A program made the position numbers and the translations under genes. Below the pieces are notes generated by a model. That model saw nothing but the letters and a program-made list of their open reading frames with translations. It was not told where the DNA came from and did no database searches. A stretch of DNA of 64,000 nt from Macrostomum hystrix (taxonomy: Eukaryota > Platyhelminthes > Macrostomidae): positions 17,364,501 to 17,428,500 of the forward strand of contig CATNEN010000001.1 in assembly GCA_950097015.1 (NCBI GenBank), in the 5' to 3' direction. Positions 11,301-23,700 of this stretch are shown piece by piece. Each line of letters starts with the position of its first letter. Positions within the stretch are counted from its first letter, which is position 1.

Positions 11301-14300
11301 CTGGGCCCCATATCAGATAAGTGGCGAAATGGTGGAACTTATTTTGAAGACCGTCTCTGACCCAACTGAGAAAGATCAGTGCTGCTTGAAGGCAGTGGAT
11401 TCAGCTGCATCTGAGAAAAATTGGGAAATGGTGAATCTTCTTTTGCAGACAGTCGCCGACCAAAAAGTGAGAGATCAGTGCTGCTTTCAGGCATTTAAGC
11501 TAGCTGCATCGCAGAAAGTCCTAGGAATAATTAATTTACCTATATTTGACTGGTTTCTTCAGTCCAGCAGCATCCTTAACTTTTGTTCGTCGATGGCTAT
11601 TACTGGCTCGAACTCTGTTCTCACTCAGGCTCTGTCTATAATGCAGCCAGCTGAAATCACACATCTACTCTCTGTCTCAATCTCTCACCGTCATGTCGCA
11701 CTGGCTCTCACACTCCTCCATGACGAGCGATTCAGTAGAGAACATGTCGATCTGCCAGACAGCACCGGAGCCACTGCTCTCATGCATGCAGCTGATGGAG
11801 GTCATCACGAGCTCATTGAGAAACTGCTAAAACTCGGTGCGTCCGTGCGTGCAGAAGACTGTCAGGGCCGAACTGCTCTGACTCGGGCTTTTGAATTTGG
11901 TCACGTGCGAGCGGCCAAGATGCTGATGGATGGTGGAGCGGATGCGAACCATCGAGGCGGTCGTGGTCTGACGTGTGCGCAGCTGGCGGAGCAGTTGGGA
12001 CACTTGCAGCTGCTGCGTTTGTTGGAGTCCCACAGGCAGCCCCGTAGGTGAGTAAGATTTTATATTGAGAAAACTGAAATTGGGAACTTTCTCGATAGTT
12101 TTTAGAAGTCTGGATGTGTGCACATACTTATTCTCGAATATCGCCGAACTTACATATCCGAATGTATGATCTGTAAATTTACCGTGCTTCTAATCAATCG
12201 ATTCGTTTCTTGGGACATTAATTTGATTTCTAAACTTTTAGTCATAGAAATGTGACTAACAGTGTGTTCTGGCTTTGTTTGGTGAACAAGTCTTTGAACT
12301 GGGCTCACCCACGAGATTGCTATTCCCTGAACTAGGCATATCAACTAGACGTGCGATGTTTTGCTCTGAGACAAATTGCTTCCATGTGCTGAGATTCAAT
12401 CTCTAGTTCAGGACTTTAAGCTCCGACATTCAAATATAAATCTGTTGCATATACAATGTTCCTAAGTAATCCATGGCTAATAAATTGCCTTTTAGCTCGC
12501 CTGAAGATGACTTTCCAACGGTTAGCGATCCGTGAGTACTTTTTTTACTGTGACCTGACTAGCTTAGAGTCCAGCTCGTAATATTATGCATATGTTTTCC
12601 TTTTTCCATTTTCAAGGTATTCCTTCATTTGTAGAGGGGCGATAATCTACCCACAGGCACTTCTGTACTCAAAGCTATTCCTACTTTTATATGTTGCATG
12701 TCAGATTTATAGAAAGTATATCTATGCGTTCATAGTTGGTAAGTAACACAGATAATATATAACTGTGGTAAGTATATATAAGTGTGCTCATGCATATCAA
12801 GTTTCTTGCTATCAAAATACTATTTTACAAAATAATAACTTGATTTTATTTTTTGGCTATTTTTACTACTGATGGCTGGTCCTAAGAGTAGTGTGAGAGA
12901 AAATTAACTGAGTGACCAATCTAGTTATATATTATCTGTGGTAAGTAATGCACAAATTGATCACCTAATAAATCCGAATTGAACGCCGAGAACGGTTGAC
13001 GATTTTTACAGGTCGATCAGATTGTACTTCATCAGCATCGACATTGCCCTGACTAAAATTTGCAAATTTCATAGTATTTTTAACACCTTACTTTCCTTCT
13101 CCTTAATTGTAATTCTAAGAGGTAACATGCTTTTAAATTGGATCAACACTGTACTTTCAGGTCAGCAGACAATACACAGAATGATGAAGAACTTAGCAGA
13201 GAGCTTCACAAACTGCTCCTCAAGGCAGGATTCTCTGACAGTAGAGCCAAGTGCCAGCAGAGAATGGCTGACTGGCTCGAGGGCGTAGCTCAAGTCCTCA
13301 CTAAGGATGACAGGCGGATGACAGGCAGCTACGCAGAGGGCTGGGCCAACAGTCTGGTGCAAGTGAACGGCAGGACAGGAGCTGACTCGGACATTGACTG
13401 GACTGTGCTGCTTCAAGGGCAGCTCATGCATCTAGAGGACGGTTGTACAAAAAATAGAGATTGCAGAGATGTGTCAACGCTACCTGTCACGCAGGGTCAT
13501 GCAAAAGTGCCCGTGGGAGCCGGTAAGTTCAAATAAAAAATGATTTGCTTTTCTACTGAAAGCTGCCCATGTGATACTCTCACACAAAGTTCTAAATATA
13601 GTAGACTCACATAAAATAGACAGGTGGTGTGCATGAAAAGTGACCAAAGTTGTCTATATATAAATTACATCATATATATGTGAGTCAGTCAAAAAACAGA
13701 ATGGCTTAGCTGCCCTAAACCTCCTACCTAAGGTAGATGAAATTCTGCTTAGTATGGAAAGAAGTCAAATTGCACACGAGTGAATCAGGTACCAAAATGC
13801 TGCAACTGCTGATCGGTAAACATGGTTCCACATCTTATTTCAGGCAGCCAACCTGCAATTTCATGTTCCGCATGCGGTGTGCGGCCTGCACAGGACACTT
13901 GCCATGCAATCCAGTGCTGTTCTGCATTTTGTAGGGCAAATATAAAGAAGCTTATACGAATATATATATGGGAACCAGTCCACCTCGTGAGGGCAACCAG
14001 ACCAAAATCGACCAATGAGCTGAGAGTGAGTTTCAGCTTTCAGGAGAGAAAGATCATGAGGCGTCTCAATACGGTGCAAGGCCAATTGTTCACAGTCATA
14101 AAATTTATCTTTAAGAAGCACCTGCACCTACCATCCAATCTGAAGACTCATGGTCTAAAGACGTACAATGCCAAAACTCTGCTTTTCTTTATGCTGGACA
14201 CGCACGGACAAAAAAATAAGGAAATTTGGAAGCCGCAGAATCTTGTCTCACTACTGAAGGAGTCCCTTCGCAAGATGTTGAGCTTCATCGACTCAAGCAG

Positions 14301-15363
14301 CTCAAATGACGATTGCATGCCGCACTTCTTCATGCCGGATGCTCCGCTCTACTTCAAGAACGCTGGAATCGGAGGAGACTTTGACAACACAAAGGCGGAG
14401 GTTCGAATCCAGCTGAAACAGCTGATAAGTGACATCGGCGCAGTGGTTAACCAGATAAGGGGACTCGTGAGGCCTCTTCAGTCAGAAAAATTCTTCTTTC
14501 ATCCTTTCACTCTGCTGCCACTGGCATCGCCACCAGCTGTCACTGAAGTAAGGCAACGGACCGACAGTAAAAGCCACTTTTTTAAGTTCGCAGACGCATA
14601 TTGTGTAGTGCACCAGTGCTTAAGTAAGCTGCAGTCAAAGTCATTTGATACGGACACCTTCACGGGACATGTAGGTCTTATACGTGAGCTACCGTGGTGC
14701 AAATGCGCGTTCAAGTGCTTAACCGCCATTTCCTTCTTGAAGCTTAAAATCTTGGAAGAGGCTCGGAGTACTCTTATGGAGCTACGAGACCACAATGTCA
14801 AGATTGGATTCCGCCCTCAAGACTTAAAACTGAAAAGATACTACTTTGAATCTACAAGGATCCTACTACCTGAAGATTCAGACTGGGCGTGGAGGTTCTG
14901 CTTCCCCTGCGAAACTAAGCCTCAGTTCGCATTTCTTCCGGAGTTCACACAGAGCCTGTTTACAGCCAGACTGTCGCAGGCTAGCTCCTCCCACCTGTAC
15001 GTGAACTTCCGGTGCCTGAGCTGGAGTCTCCAAGCAGAGTATCTCGATAGATCACTGATTGACTTCAATGCGTGGCTCTCGGAGCTAGAAGAGGACCCGG
15101 ACTTGGAGGAGCTGCTCACTCTGGCTCACTACAGCGACAAACTTAACCACGTTGAGTTCAGCCTGCGACAGATGGAGATCGTCAGAGACGACAGACGCAT
15201 CGCCATGGAAACACAGGACGAGGAGAAGATTCGCTGGGTGAAGGAGAAGCTGGAAGGACTTCGAGCAGCAGCTGAGTCCTCAGCGATGGAGACGGAGACC
15301 GAGTCTGCCACGCCAACAGGCAAGAGGCGAGGCAGAAAGCGGAAGGCAGACGACCGATTGTGA
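8311..15363 (+). CDS. Mab-21/cGAS-like nucleotidyltransferase fused to a giant degenerate ankyrin array
   Basis: Exons 8311-12047, 12496-12531, 13161-13522 and 13844-15363 join in phase across AG|gtgagt, CC|gtgagt and G|gtaagt donors, giving 1885 codons with the TGA. From nt 8404 to 11472 the protein is 31 modules of 33 residues ('DQCCLKAVGSAA..NWEMVKLLLQTV'), an ankyrin-like helix pair lacking the TPLH motif. About residues 1149-1240 are three ordinary ankyrin repeats ('TALMHAADGGHHELIEKLL'). Exon 3 carries the nucleotidyltransferase signature 'GSYAEGW' then 'SDIDW' (GS about residue 1313, Asp pair 1335/1337). Exon 4 has the Mab-21 C-lobe ('LRVSFSFQERK', 'MPHFFMPDAPLYF'), and the tail 'GKRRGRKRKADD' looks like a nuclear signal. 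In the family, such enzymes make cyclic dinucleotides on sensing nucleic acid, or are inactive. Activity here is not shown. Codon 9892-9894 is TAG where every other module has CAG (Gln). An acceptor-like 'tctttttcag' ends 6 nt before the ATG; AATAAA follows at 15469-15474. Confidence 0.85.
8404..11472 (+). repeat. Coding 99-bp tandem repeat, 31 exact-length modules
   Basis: Modules start at 'gatcagtgctgctt' every 99 bp with no indel from 8404 to 11472. Two kinds are mixed. Type A reads 'DQCCLKAVGSAA' and ends 'TVADQKV'; type B reads 'DQCCLEIASDAACQ' and ends 'TVSDPTV'. The first half is mostly type A in runs; after about 9900 the kinds mostly alternate, forming a 198-bp unit. Modules 2-7 (from 8503) and 8-12 (from 9097) are almost identical at DNA level apart from one module fewer, a sign of recent unequal exchange. 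Confidence 0.97.
12747..12939. repeat. Short inverted-repeat element in intron 2 of the Mab-21-like gene
   Basis: 'CACAGATAATATATAAC' at 12747-12763 is the exact reverse complement of 12923-12939. The 17-bp arms enclose about 160 bp, and both outer sides carry 'ggtaagtaa'. It may be a small MITE or a chance AT-rich hairpin. Confidence 0.45.
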
Positions 15364-15474
15364 AGAGGCAGTCGGACTCGCTGCCGTGTGAATTTGATGT
15401 CTGTCGACTGTCTACAGTAGCTAACCAGTTACATACTGAAATTCACCAAATTCCCATGCAAATAAGCGAATAAA

Positions 15475-15968
15475 ATGTGTACATTGCTTGTTTGTGTCTA
15501 ACTCTTTGGCGTTTTAGGAACAATATTCCTGCTTTTCACACATACCCAAATTTAGCAAAGCATTGGACAGAAGATAAGAGACTTGACAAGGCCGTAGAAA
15601 AGAACGAGTCACTTCAAGCATTTAGTTTGATTAATCTGCCATCGCTAGCTAAATCATTAAAGATACATTTTGTTGTGTGTCGTAACACACATTTTATATT
15701 CAAAGTTTAAGCGACCAGTTTCATTGCCTAAGTCAGTTACACGTTAGTTCACAGTTAGGCAGAAAAAAACTAATTAAGATTAGAAATATATATCTAGTAT
15801 CTAGCTTGTCAAGTCTTTTATCTCCAATGTCAAACCGACTTTGTGCAACTTCGACGATGTAAATTTTCCGCGTTGTAAAACATTGGGTTTACGAAATCTT
15901 GGTGCTAGAAATGAAGCACAAAGTTATACTTTATGATTTTATTGGTGTCATTTTCCACCTTTAAAAAT
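15475..15968. other. Intergenic, 3' flank of the Mab-21-like gene
   Basis: It follows the polyadenylation signal at 15469. The ORF at 15477-15710 has no recognisable domain and I do not support it as a gene. Confidence 0.4.
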
Positions 15969-17035
15969 ATCTGGCTGTTCTGAGCACAGTGAGTACTGTG
16001 TCTGTGTTTTCTGCTCTATTTATTCACATGCCATGTAGCCCAGTATCTGGCTGTTCTGAGCACAGTGAGTACTGTGTCTGTGTTTTGTGCTCTATTTATT
16101 CACATGCCATGTAGCCTAGTATCTGGCTGTTCTGAGCACAGTGAGTACTGTGTCTGTGTTTTGTGCTCTTTTTATTCACATGCCATGTAGCCTAGTATCT
16201 GGCTGTTCTGAGCACAGTGGGTACTGTGCTGTGTTTTGTGCTCTTTTTATTCACATGCTATGTAGCCTAGTATCTGGCTGTTCTGAGCACAGTGAGTACT
16301 GTGTCTGTGTTTTGTGCTCTATTTATTCACATGCCATGTAGCCTAGTATCTGGCTGTTCTGAGCACAGTGAGTACTGTGTCTGTGTTTTGTGCTCTTTTT
16401 ATTCACACGTCATGTAGCCCAGTATCTGGCTGTTCTGAGCACAGTGAGTACTGTGTTTGTGTTTTGTGCTCTTTTTATTCACATGCCATGTAGCCTAGTA
16501 TCTGGCTGTTCTGAGCACAGTGAGTACTGTGTTCGTGTTTTGTGCTCTATTTATTCACATGCCATGTAGCCTAGTATCTGGCTGTTCTGAGCACAGTGAG
16601 TACTGTGTCTGTGTTTTGTGCTCTATTTATTCACATGCCATGTAGCCCAGTATCTGGCTGTTCTGAGCACAGTGAGTACTGTGTCTGTGTTTTGTGCTCT
16701 ATTTATTCACATGCCATGTAGCCTAGTATCCGGCTGTTCTGAGCACAGTGAGTACTGTGTCTGTGTTTTGTGCTCTTTTTATTCACATGCCATGTAGCCT
16801 AGTATCTGGCTGTTCTGAGCACAGTGAGTACTGTGTTTGTGTTTTGTGCACTTTTTATTCACATGCCCAGTAGCCTAGTATCTGGCTTTTCTGAGCACAG
16901 TGAGTACTGTGTCTGTGTTTTGTGCTCTATTTATTCACATGCCATGTAGCCTAGTATCTGGCTGTTCTGAGCACAGTGAGTACTGTGTTCGTGTTTTGTG
17001 CTCTATTTATTCACATGCCATGTAGCCCAGTATCA
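15969..17035. repeat. Minisatellite, 76-bp unit, about 14 copies
   Basis: Each unit begins near 'agtatctggctgttctgagc' and ends 'cacatgccatgtagcct'. Differences are mostly single bases (ctcttttt or ctctattt, tgtct or tgttc). Confidence 0.97.
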
Positions 17036-17372
17036 GGTATGTAGTATCATGAACTTATCAAAAAATATAAAGCTTTGTGGTTCTTAAAAATATGTTTTTC
17101 ATTTCGATAAACTTTTAACTTAAAAGGTGAGTTATATTTCTAGCATTTTTTGCATCAACGATTCGCACAATTGATGCGTTTATGAGTAAAGCAGGTATTC
17201 GATATTCTGTTTAGGAAATTCAAAATTGTACAGTAGAACTAGAAGCAATGAAAACAAAAGACTGTAGTTTGTAATACAAGCATATGAGATCTCAAGATAT
17301 CAATGCCCCTACCTATTCGTATACGTAATGTCTACAGTGTACATTAATTACCATTTACCAAAGACTACAAAG
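17036..17372. other. Intergenic spacer between two minisatellites
   Basis: AT-rich; nothing recognised. Confidence 0.4.
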
Positions 17373-17589
17373 TAATCAGTGCCTACTGTAATCAGTGCCT
17401 ACTGTAATCAGTGCCTACTGTAATCAGTGCCTACTGTAATCAGTGCCTACTGTAATCAGTGCCTACTGTAATCAGTGCCTACTGTAATCAGTGCCTACTG
17501 TAATCAGTGCCTACTGTAATCAGTGCCTACTGTAATCAGTGCCTACTGTAATCAGTGCCTACTGTAATCAGTGCCTACTGTAATCAGTG
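17373..17589. repeat. Minisatellite, 16-bp unit, about 13 copies
   Basis: The unit 'taatcagtgcctactg' repeats without visible variation, which suggests a very young array. Confidence 0.97.
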
Positions 17590-17739
17590 GACATAAATAA
17601 AAATGTGATTCGAAAAAGGAAAACCAGTTTTCTCTGATTGCACACAATGCACCAGCAGTTTATAGTACAATAATGCAAATTGCTACTATCGCAATTGGAG
17701 TAGATGAAGTAAAACAGGTATAAACAGGCTTGGGATTTT

Positions 17740-18098
17740 ACGGATTTTGCATCGGAGCTGGTGTCCAGTTGTTGTATATTAGATTTCCAATAGGTCGGGA
17801 GTTCGAATCTCATTCGATATGGGGTACAAATTTGTCTCTTTGAGAAAGATACTTTCTCAAGATTTACACCCTTGAGGGCCAACCTCCAAGGTACAGTGAG
17901 AGTGTACACTGCCTGACGATGAGAAAGTCAGGGCAGTTGTACACACCTGTGTGAGTGTGTGCTCAGGAGTCAGCGGAATGGACAGAATTGCCTCCTCGCT
18001 AGTTGCGGGTCTAGTGTCACCTAGTGTCACCAAATAATGTGCCATTCCCGGCAGCCCTCCTGCTACTATTATTATTATTATTATTATTATTATTGATA
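17740..18098 (+). repeat. SINE (copy 2) with ATT-repeat tail
   Basis: The head holds a tRNA-like B box ('gagttcgaatctc', about 17800). The body has 'gagggccaacctccaagg', 'cagtgagagtgtacactgcc' and 'gtacacacctgtgtgagtgt', then 'cctcctcgctagttgcgggtctagtgtcacc'-type 3' sequence, followed by an (ATT)n tail. The head differs from copies 3 and 4, so the body may have been combined with a different tRNA-like head. Confidence 0.75.
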
Positions 18099-18236
18099 CT
18101 AATTTTACACAGCGCATTCAGTTAAGGTAAAAATTTAAGTGGGTGTAGCTGCCTCCCCAGTCCACGGACTGAACAGTTGGACACAGCTTTTGGTAGCGCC
18201 AGGCAATCGTTGCGGCTTCGCCACTAGCTGTACGAG

Positions 18237-20648
18237 ACCTGACCCATCCACCAGTGAGAACACACATTGACTCATCTAAAATCATTCGAGACCTGACCCA
18301 TCCACCAGTGAGAACACACCTTGACTCATCTAAAATCATCAACTGACCCATCCACCAGTGAGAACACACCTTGACTCATCTAAAATCATTCGAGACCTGA
18401 CCCATCCACCAGTGAGAACACACACTGACTCATCTAAAATCATCAACTGACCCATCCACCAGTGAGAACACACATTGACTCATCTAAAATCATTCGAGAC
18501 CTGACCCATCCACCAGTGAGAACACACATTGACTCATCTAAAATCATTCGAGACCTGACCCATCCACCAGTGAGAACACACATTGACTCATCTAAAATCA
18601 TTCGAGACCTGACCCATCCACCAGTGAGAACACACCTTGACTCATCTAAAATCATTCGAGACCTGACCCATCCACCAGTGAGAACACACATTGACTCATC
18701 TAAAATCATTCGAGACCTGACCCATCCACCAGTGAGAACACACATTGACTCATCTAAAATCATTCGAGACCTGACCCATCCACCAGTGAGAACACACATT
18801 GACTCATCTAAAATCATCAACTGACCCATCCACCAGTGAGAACACACCTTGACTCATCTAAAATTAATTCGAGACCTGACCCATCCACCAGTGAGAACAC
18901 ACCTTGACTCATCTAGAATCATTCGAGACCTGACCCATCCACCAGTGAGAACACACCTTGACTCACCTAAAATCATCAACTGACCCATCCACCAGTGAGA
19001 ACACACCTTGACTCATCTAAAATTAATTCGAGACCTGACCCATCCACCAGTGAGAACACACTTTGACTCATCTAAAATTAATTCGAGACCTGACCCATCC
19101 ACCAGTGAGAACACACCTTGACTCATCTAAAATCATTCGAGACCTGACCCATCCACCAGTGAGAACACACATTGACTCATCTAGAATCATTCGAGACCTG
19201 ACCCATCCACCAGTGAGAACACACATTGACTCATCTAAAATCATTCGAGACCTGACCCATCCACCAGTGAGAACACACATTGACTCATCTAGAATCATTC
19301 GAGACCTGACCCATCCACCAGTGAGAACACACATTGACTCATCTAAAATCATTCGAGACCTGACCCATCCAGCAGTGAGAACACACATTGACTCATCTAG
19401 AATCATTCGAGACCTGACCCATCCACCAGTGAGAACACACATTGACTCATCTAAAATCATTCGAGACCTGACCCATCCACCAGTGAGAACACACCTTGAC
19501 TCATCTAAAATCATTCGAGACCTGACCCATCCACCAGTGAGAACACACATTGACTCATCTAGAATCATTCGAGACCTGACCCATCCACCAGTGAGAACAC
19601 ACATTGACTCATCTAAAATCATTCGAGACCTGACCCATCCACCAGTGAGAACACACATTGACTCATCTAAAATCATTCGAGACCTGACCCATCCACCAGT
19701 GAGAACACACCTTGACTCATCTAAAATCATTCGAGACCTGACCCATCCACCAGTGAGAACACACATTGACTCATCTAAAATCATTCGAGACCTGACCCAT
19801 CCACCAGTGAGAACACACATTGACTCATCTAAAATCATTCGAGACCTGACCCATCCACCAGTGAGAACACACCTTGACTCATCTAAAATCATTCGAGACC
19901 TGACCCATCCACCAGTGAGAACACACATTGACTCATCTAAAATCATCAACTGACCCATCCACCAGTGAGAACACACATTGACTCATCTAAAATCATTCGA
20001 GACCTGACCCATCCACCAGTGAGAACACACATTGACTCATCTAAAATCATTCGAGACCTGACCCATCCACCAGTGAGAACACACATTGACTCACCTAAAA
20101 TCATTCGAGACCTGACCCATCCACCAGTGAGAACACACCTTGACTCATCTAAAATCATTCGAGACCTGACCCATCCACCAGTGAGAACACACATTGACTC
20201 ACCTAAAATCATTCGAGACCTGACCCATCCACCAGTGAGAACACACATTGACTCATCTAAAATCATTCGAGACCTGACCCATCCACCAGTGAGAACACAC
20301 ATTGACTCATCTAAAATCATTCGAGACCTGACCCATCCACCAGTGAGAACACACATTGACTCATCTAAAATCATTCGAGACCTGACCCATTCACCAGTGA
20401 GAACACACATTGACTCATCTAAAATCATTCGAGACCTGACCCATTCACCAGTGAGAACACACCTTGACTCATCTAAAATCATTCGAGACCTGACCCATCC
20501 ACCAGTGAGAACACACATTGACTCATCTAAAATCATTCGAGACCTGACCCATCCACCAGTGAGCACACACATTGACTCATCTAAAATCATTCGAGACCTG
20601 ACCCATCCACCAGTGAGCACACACATTGACTCACCTAAAATCATTCGT
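18237..20648. repeat. Minisatellite, 54-bp unit, about 44 copies
   Basis: The unit runs 'gagacctgacccatccacca' then 'gtgagaacacacattgactc' then 'atctaaaatcattc'. Because 54 is a multiple of 3 and the unit lacks stops, both strands stay open for up to about 300 codons; these are not genes. Some units are short by 10 bases ('aatcatcaactgacc'), and those interrupt the frames. Confidence 0.97.
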
Positions 20649-20773
20649 TAAACAAAGGCACAACGAAAAAAGAAAAGAGTGAAAGAAAATAATCTAATTT
20701 ACAGCGAAGAAAACTGTCTAGACAAACCAAACCCGAATACAAGTGAAAAATGCATCTACAATGGCCAGAAGCT

Positions 20774-23700
20774 CTAAAGCTCATCTTTGCCAGCAGCAGC
20801 AGCAGCAGCAGCAGCCTGTTTGTCGAGTTGGTCAGTGAGGAACTGGCCGTACACCAGCCTGGGATCGGAGTCCAGGTGTTTGTGAAATGACACGGGCAGC
20901 TGAGCGGCCAGCAGTTGTGGGGCGTAATCAGAGCTCCGAGCCTGGTGCAGCAGGTGCGAGTGCAGCAGCGGCAGGCCTAGCGACCGCAGCCAGACGCCCA
21001 GGCTCATGTCGTCAGGCGACTCGGCCGAGCCGCAGCGGGTGACGCTTGTCGCGGCTGTCAGTTGGCGAAGGGCGGCCGCATTGAGCGCGAAGCCGCTGCC
21101 GCCAGTGGGATAGGCGTAGCCGCGAAGTCCGTCAGCGCTCAGGTAGCCGTACTTTTCACCTAAGATCAGCGGCTGCCGACCTGACTGGTGGCAGGCGAGG
21201 AGGCTGGCGAGGCGCGGCACGGACAGCAGCGTGTCGTCGTCGCAGATGACGAACCAGTCGAAGGCAGCCGGGCCGGTGGACTCGGAGCTGCTGGATTCAG
21301 GCGCACCATCGGGATAGGGATAACGAGCGCACTGACTGATTCTAGGGATTGAAATCCCACTAGGGAGTAACATTAGGGATCAAAGGGTTGTTCATCCCCA
21401 GTGACATGAAGGAATCCGTATCGCCAGTAGGATAATTATCCCAAATAGTATCAAGCATTAAATAGCATTAATATCCCTAAAAGTATCATGCCCACAATAT
21501 TAATAATAGGATCAAATTGGGGATTAATATCCCCGATAGGAACCATTCATAATTTACAAATGGCTTTCACTGAATTTGAGTTCTAGACTTACTTCTTCTC
21601 GCCGTCAGCGGCAGCTGGGGAGTCAAGCTGAGCAGCCAGAAGGTGCAAGATGCGGTTGAGCTTGTCGCAATGGCCCCGCTCGGTGTTGGGCACTCCGCAG
21701 GCCACCGTTGGGATTTCGGCATCCTCAACATCCGCGTAGTAGCGAATGTGAGACGCCAGTGGCGCCCAGGTGTCTTTCACCACCTGCAGCACCGTGTCAA
21801 AGTTGGCTTTGTGGGTCTTCACTGCGAACTGCGTGCGGGACAGCACGGCTGCCACCGAGGCGCTGGTTGGAGCCTGCAGCCAGGGAGGAAGCGCATTTTG
21901 GCTGGATTTGAACCACGATTCACAGAGCCTGTATAAGAACTTCTTAGTTTCTATGGAAACCAACTGGATCGCCACAACCTTCAAAGTTACATAGAAACCT
22001 ATTGAATGCTTTGCTCCGATGTTGCTAAGAAACCCGTTGAACTATTATAACACCCGAGTTTCTTACAAACCCGTTGAACTATTAGAACACCCGAGTTTCT
22101 TACAAACCCGTTGAACTATTAGAACACCCAAGTTCCTATGAAACCTTTAAGAAGCCATGAGAATATCTGAGTTGTTTAGAGAAACGTATTAAGAAACCGT
22201 TAGAAGATCTGAGTTTCTAAGAAACCTATTGAACTGATTAGAAAATCCGACTTTCTTAGAAACCATTTGAACAGTTACAACACCCGAGTTCCTATGAAAC
22301 TACCTTAGTAATTTTGAAGCCAAGTGAATATCTGACTTTTTAAGAAAACCGTTGACCCATTAGAACATCTGAGTATTTTAGAGAAACCTATTAAGAAACC
22401 GTTAGAAGATCTAAGTTTCTAAGAAACCTATTGAACCGATTAGAGAATCCGAGCTTCTTAGAAACCCATTGAACTATTAGAACATATAGTTTCTTAGAAA
22501 CCCATTGAACCATTAGAACATCCGACTTTCTTAGAAACCCGTTAAACTATTAGACCACCCGAGTTTTTGAAACCCGTTAAACCATTAGAACATTTGAGTT
22601 TTTAGAAACCCGTTGAACTACTAGAACAGATAGTTTCTTAGAAACCCGTTGAACTATTAGACCACCCGAGTTTTTGAAACCCGTTAAACCATTAGAACAT
22701 TTGAGTTTTTAGAAACCCGTTGAACTACTAGAACAGATAGTTTCTTAGAAACCCGTTGAACTATTAGAACTCCCGAGTTTTTGAAACATGTTAAACCATC
22801 AGATCATCCGAGTTTTTAGAACCCTTTGAACCATTAGAACATCCGAGTTTTTAGAAACGAACCATTAGAACATCTAAGTTTCTTAGAAACCCGTTGAACC
22901 ATTAGAACACCCGACTTTCTTAGAAAACCGTTGAACCATTAGAACACCCGAGTTCCTATGAAACCTATTAGGAAGCCATAAGAGTTTTTAAGAAAACAGT
23001 TGACGCATTAGAATATCTTTAGAGGAAACTTTACAGCTTTAGAGTTTTCTAGAGAAACCTTTACATCTTTTTTTGAGTTTTTTAGAGAAACTAATAAGGA
23101 TATCGTTAGAAGATCTGAGTTTCTAAGAAACTTATTGAACCATTAGAGAATCCGAGCTTCTTAGAAACCCGTTGAACCATTAGAACATCCGAGTTTCTTA
23201 GAAACCCTTTGAACCATTAGAGAATCCGAGCTTCTTAGAAACCCGTTGAACCATTAGAACATCCGAGTTTCTTAGAAACCCTTTGAACCATTAGAGAATC
23301 CGAGCTTCTTAGAAACCCGTTGAACCATTAGAACATCCGAGTTTCTTAGAAACCTGTTGAACAATTATAACACCCGAGTTTCTTAGAAACCCATTGAACT
23401 ATTGGAACACCGAAGTTTCTTAGAAACACGTTGTATTTTTTGTTTGTTCGATTTTGTTATGAACATACTGAAACATTTAATCGACCCAGTTTCTTAGAAA
23501 CCCACAGTACGCTAATACGCCCGTAGTTTCTAAGAAACAAAAACCCCTGAGACATTTCGAGTTGCTTAGAAGCCTACTGAACGATTATATCATCCAAGTT
23601 TCTTAGAAACCTGTTTTGAAATTATATCATCCGAATTAAAAAAACCGTTCGATTATCTGAATTTCTTATAAAATTGTTGGGCGAATTGGTTTTCTTAGAA

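Noticed and set aside
13162-13431. Minus-strand ORF over exon 3 of the Mab-21-like gene
   Set aside because: It is an antisense shadow of a well supported exon.
13844-13960. cGAS zinc thumb in the Mab-21-like protein
   Set aside because: The Cys/His cluster lies before the RVSFS strand, whereas the cGAS thumb lies after it; kept only as an unusual cluster.
15969-17589. CRISPR-like regular repeats
   Set aside because: The arrays are head-to-tail identical units without unique spacers, in an intron-bearing animal genome.
18443-20651. Long ORFs on both strands over the 54-bp array
   Set aside because: Both strands open with the same periodicity is a property of the unit; no splice or start context.
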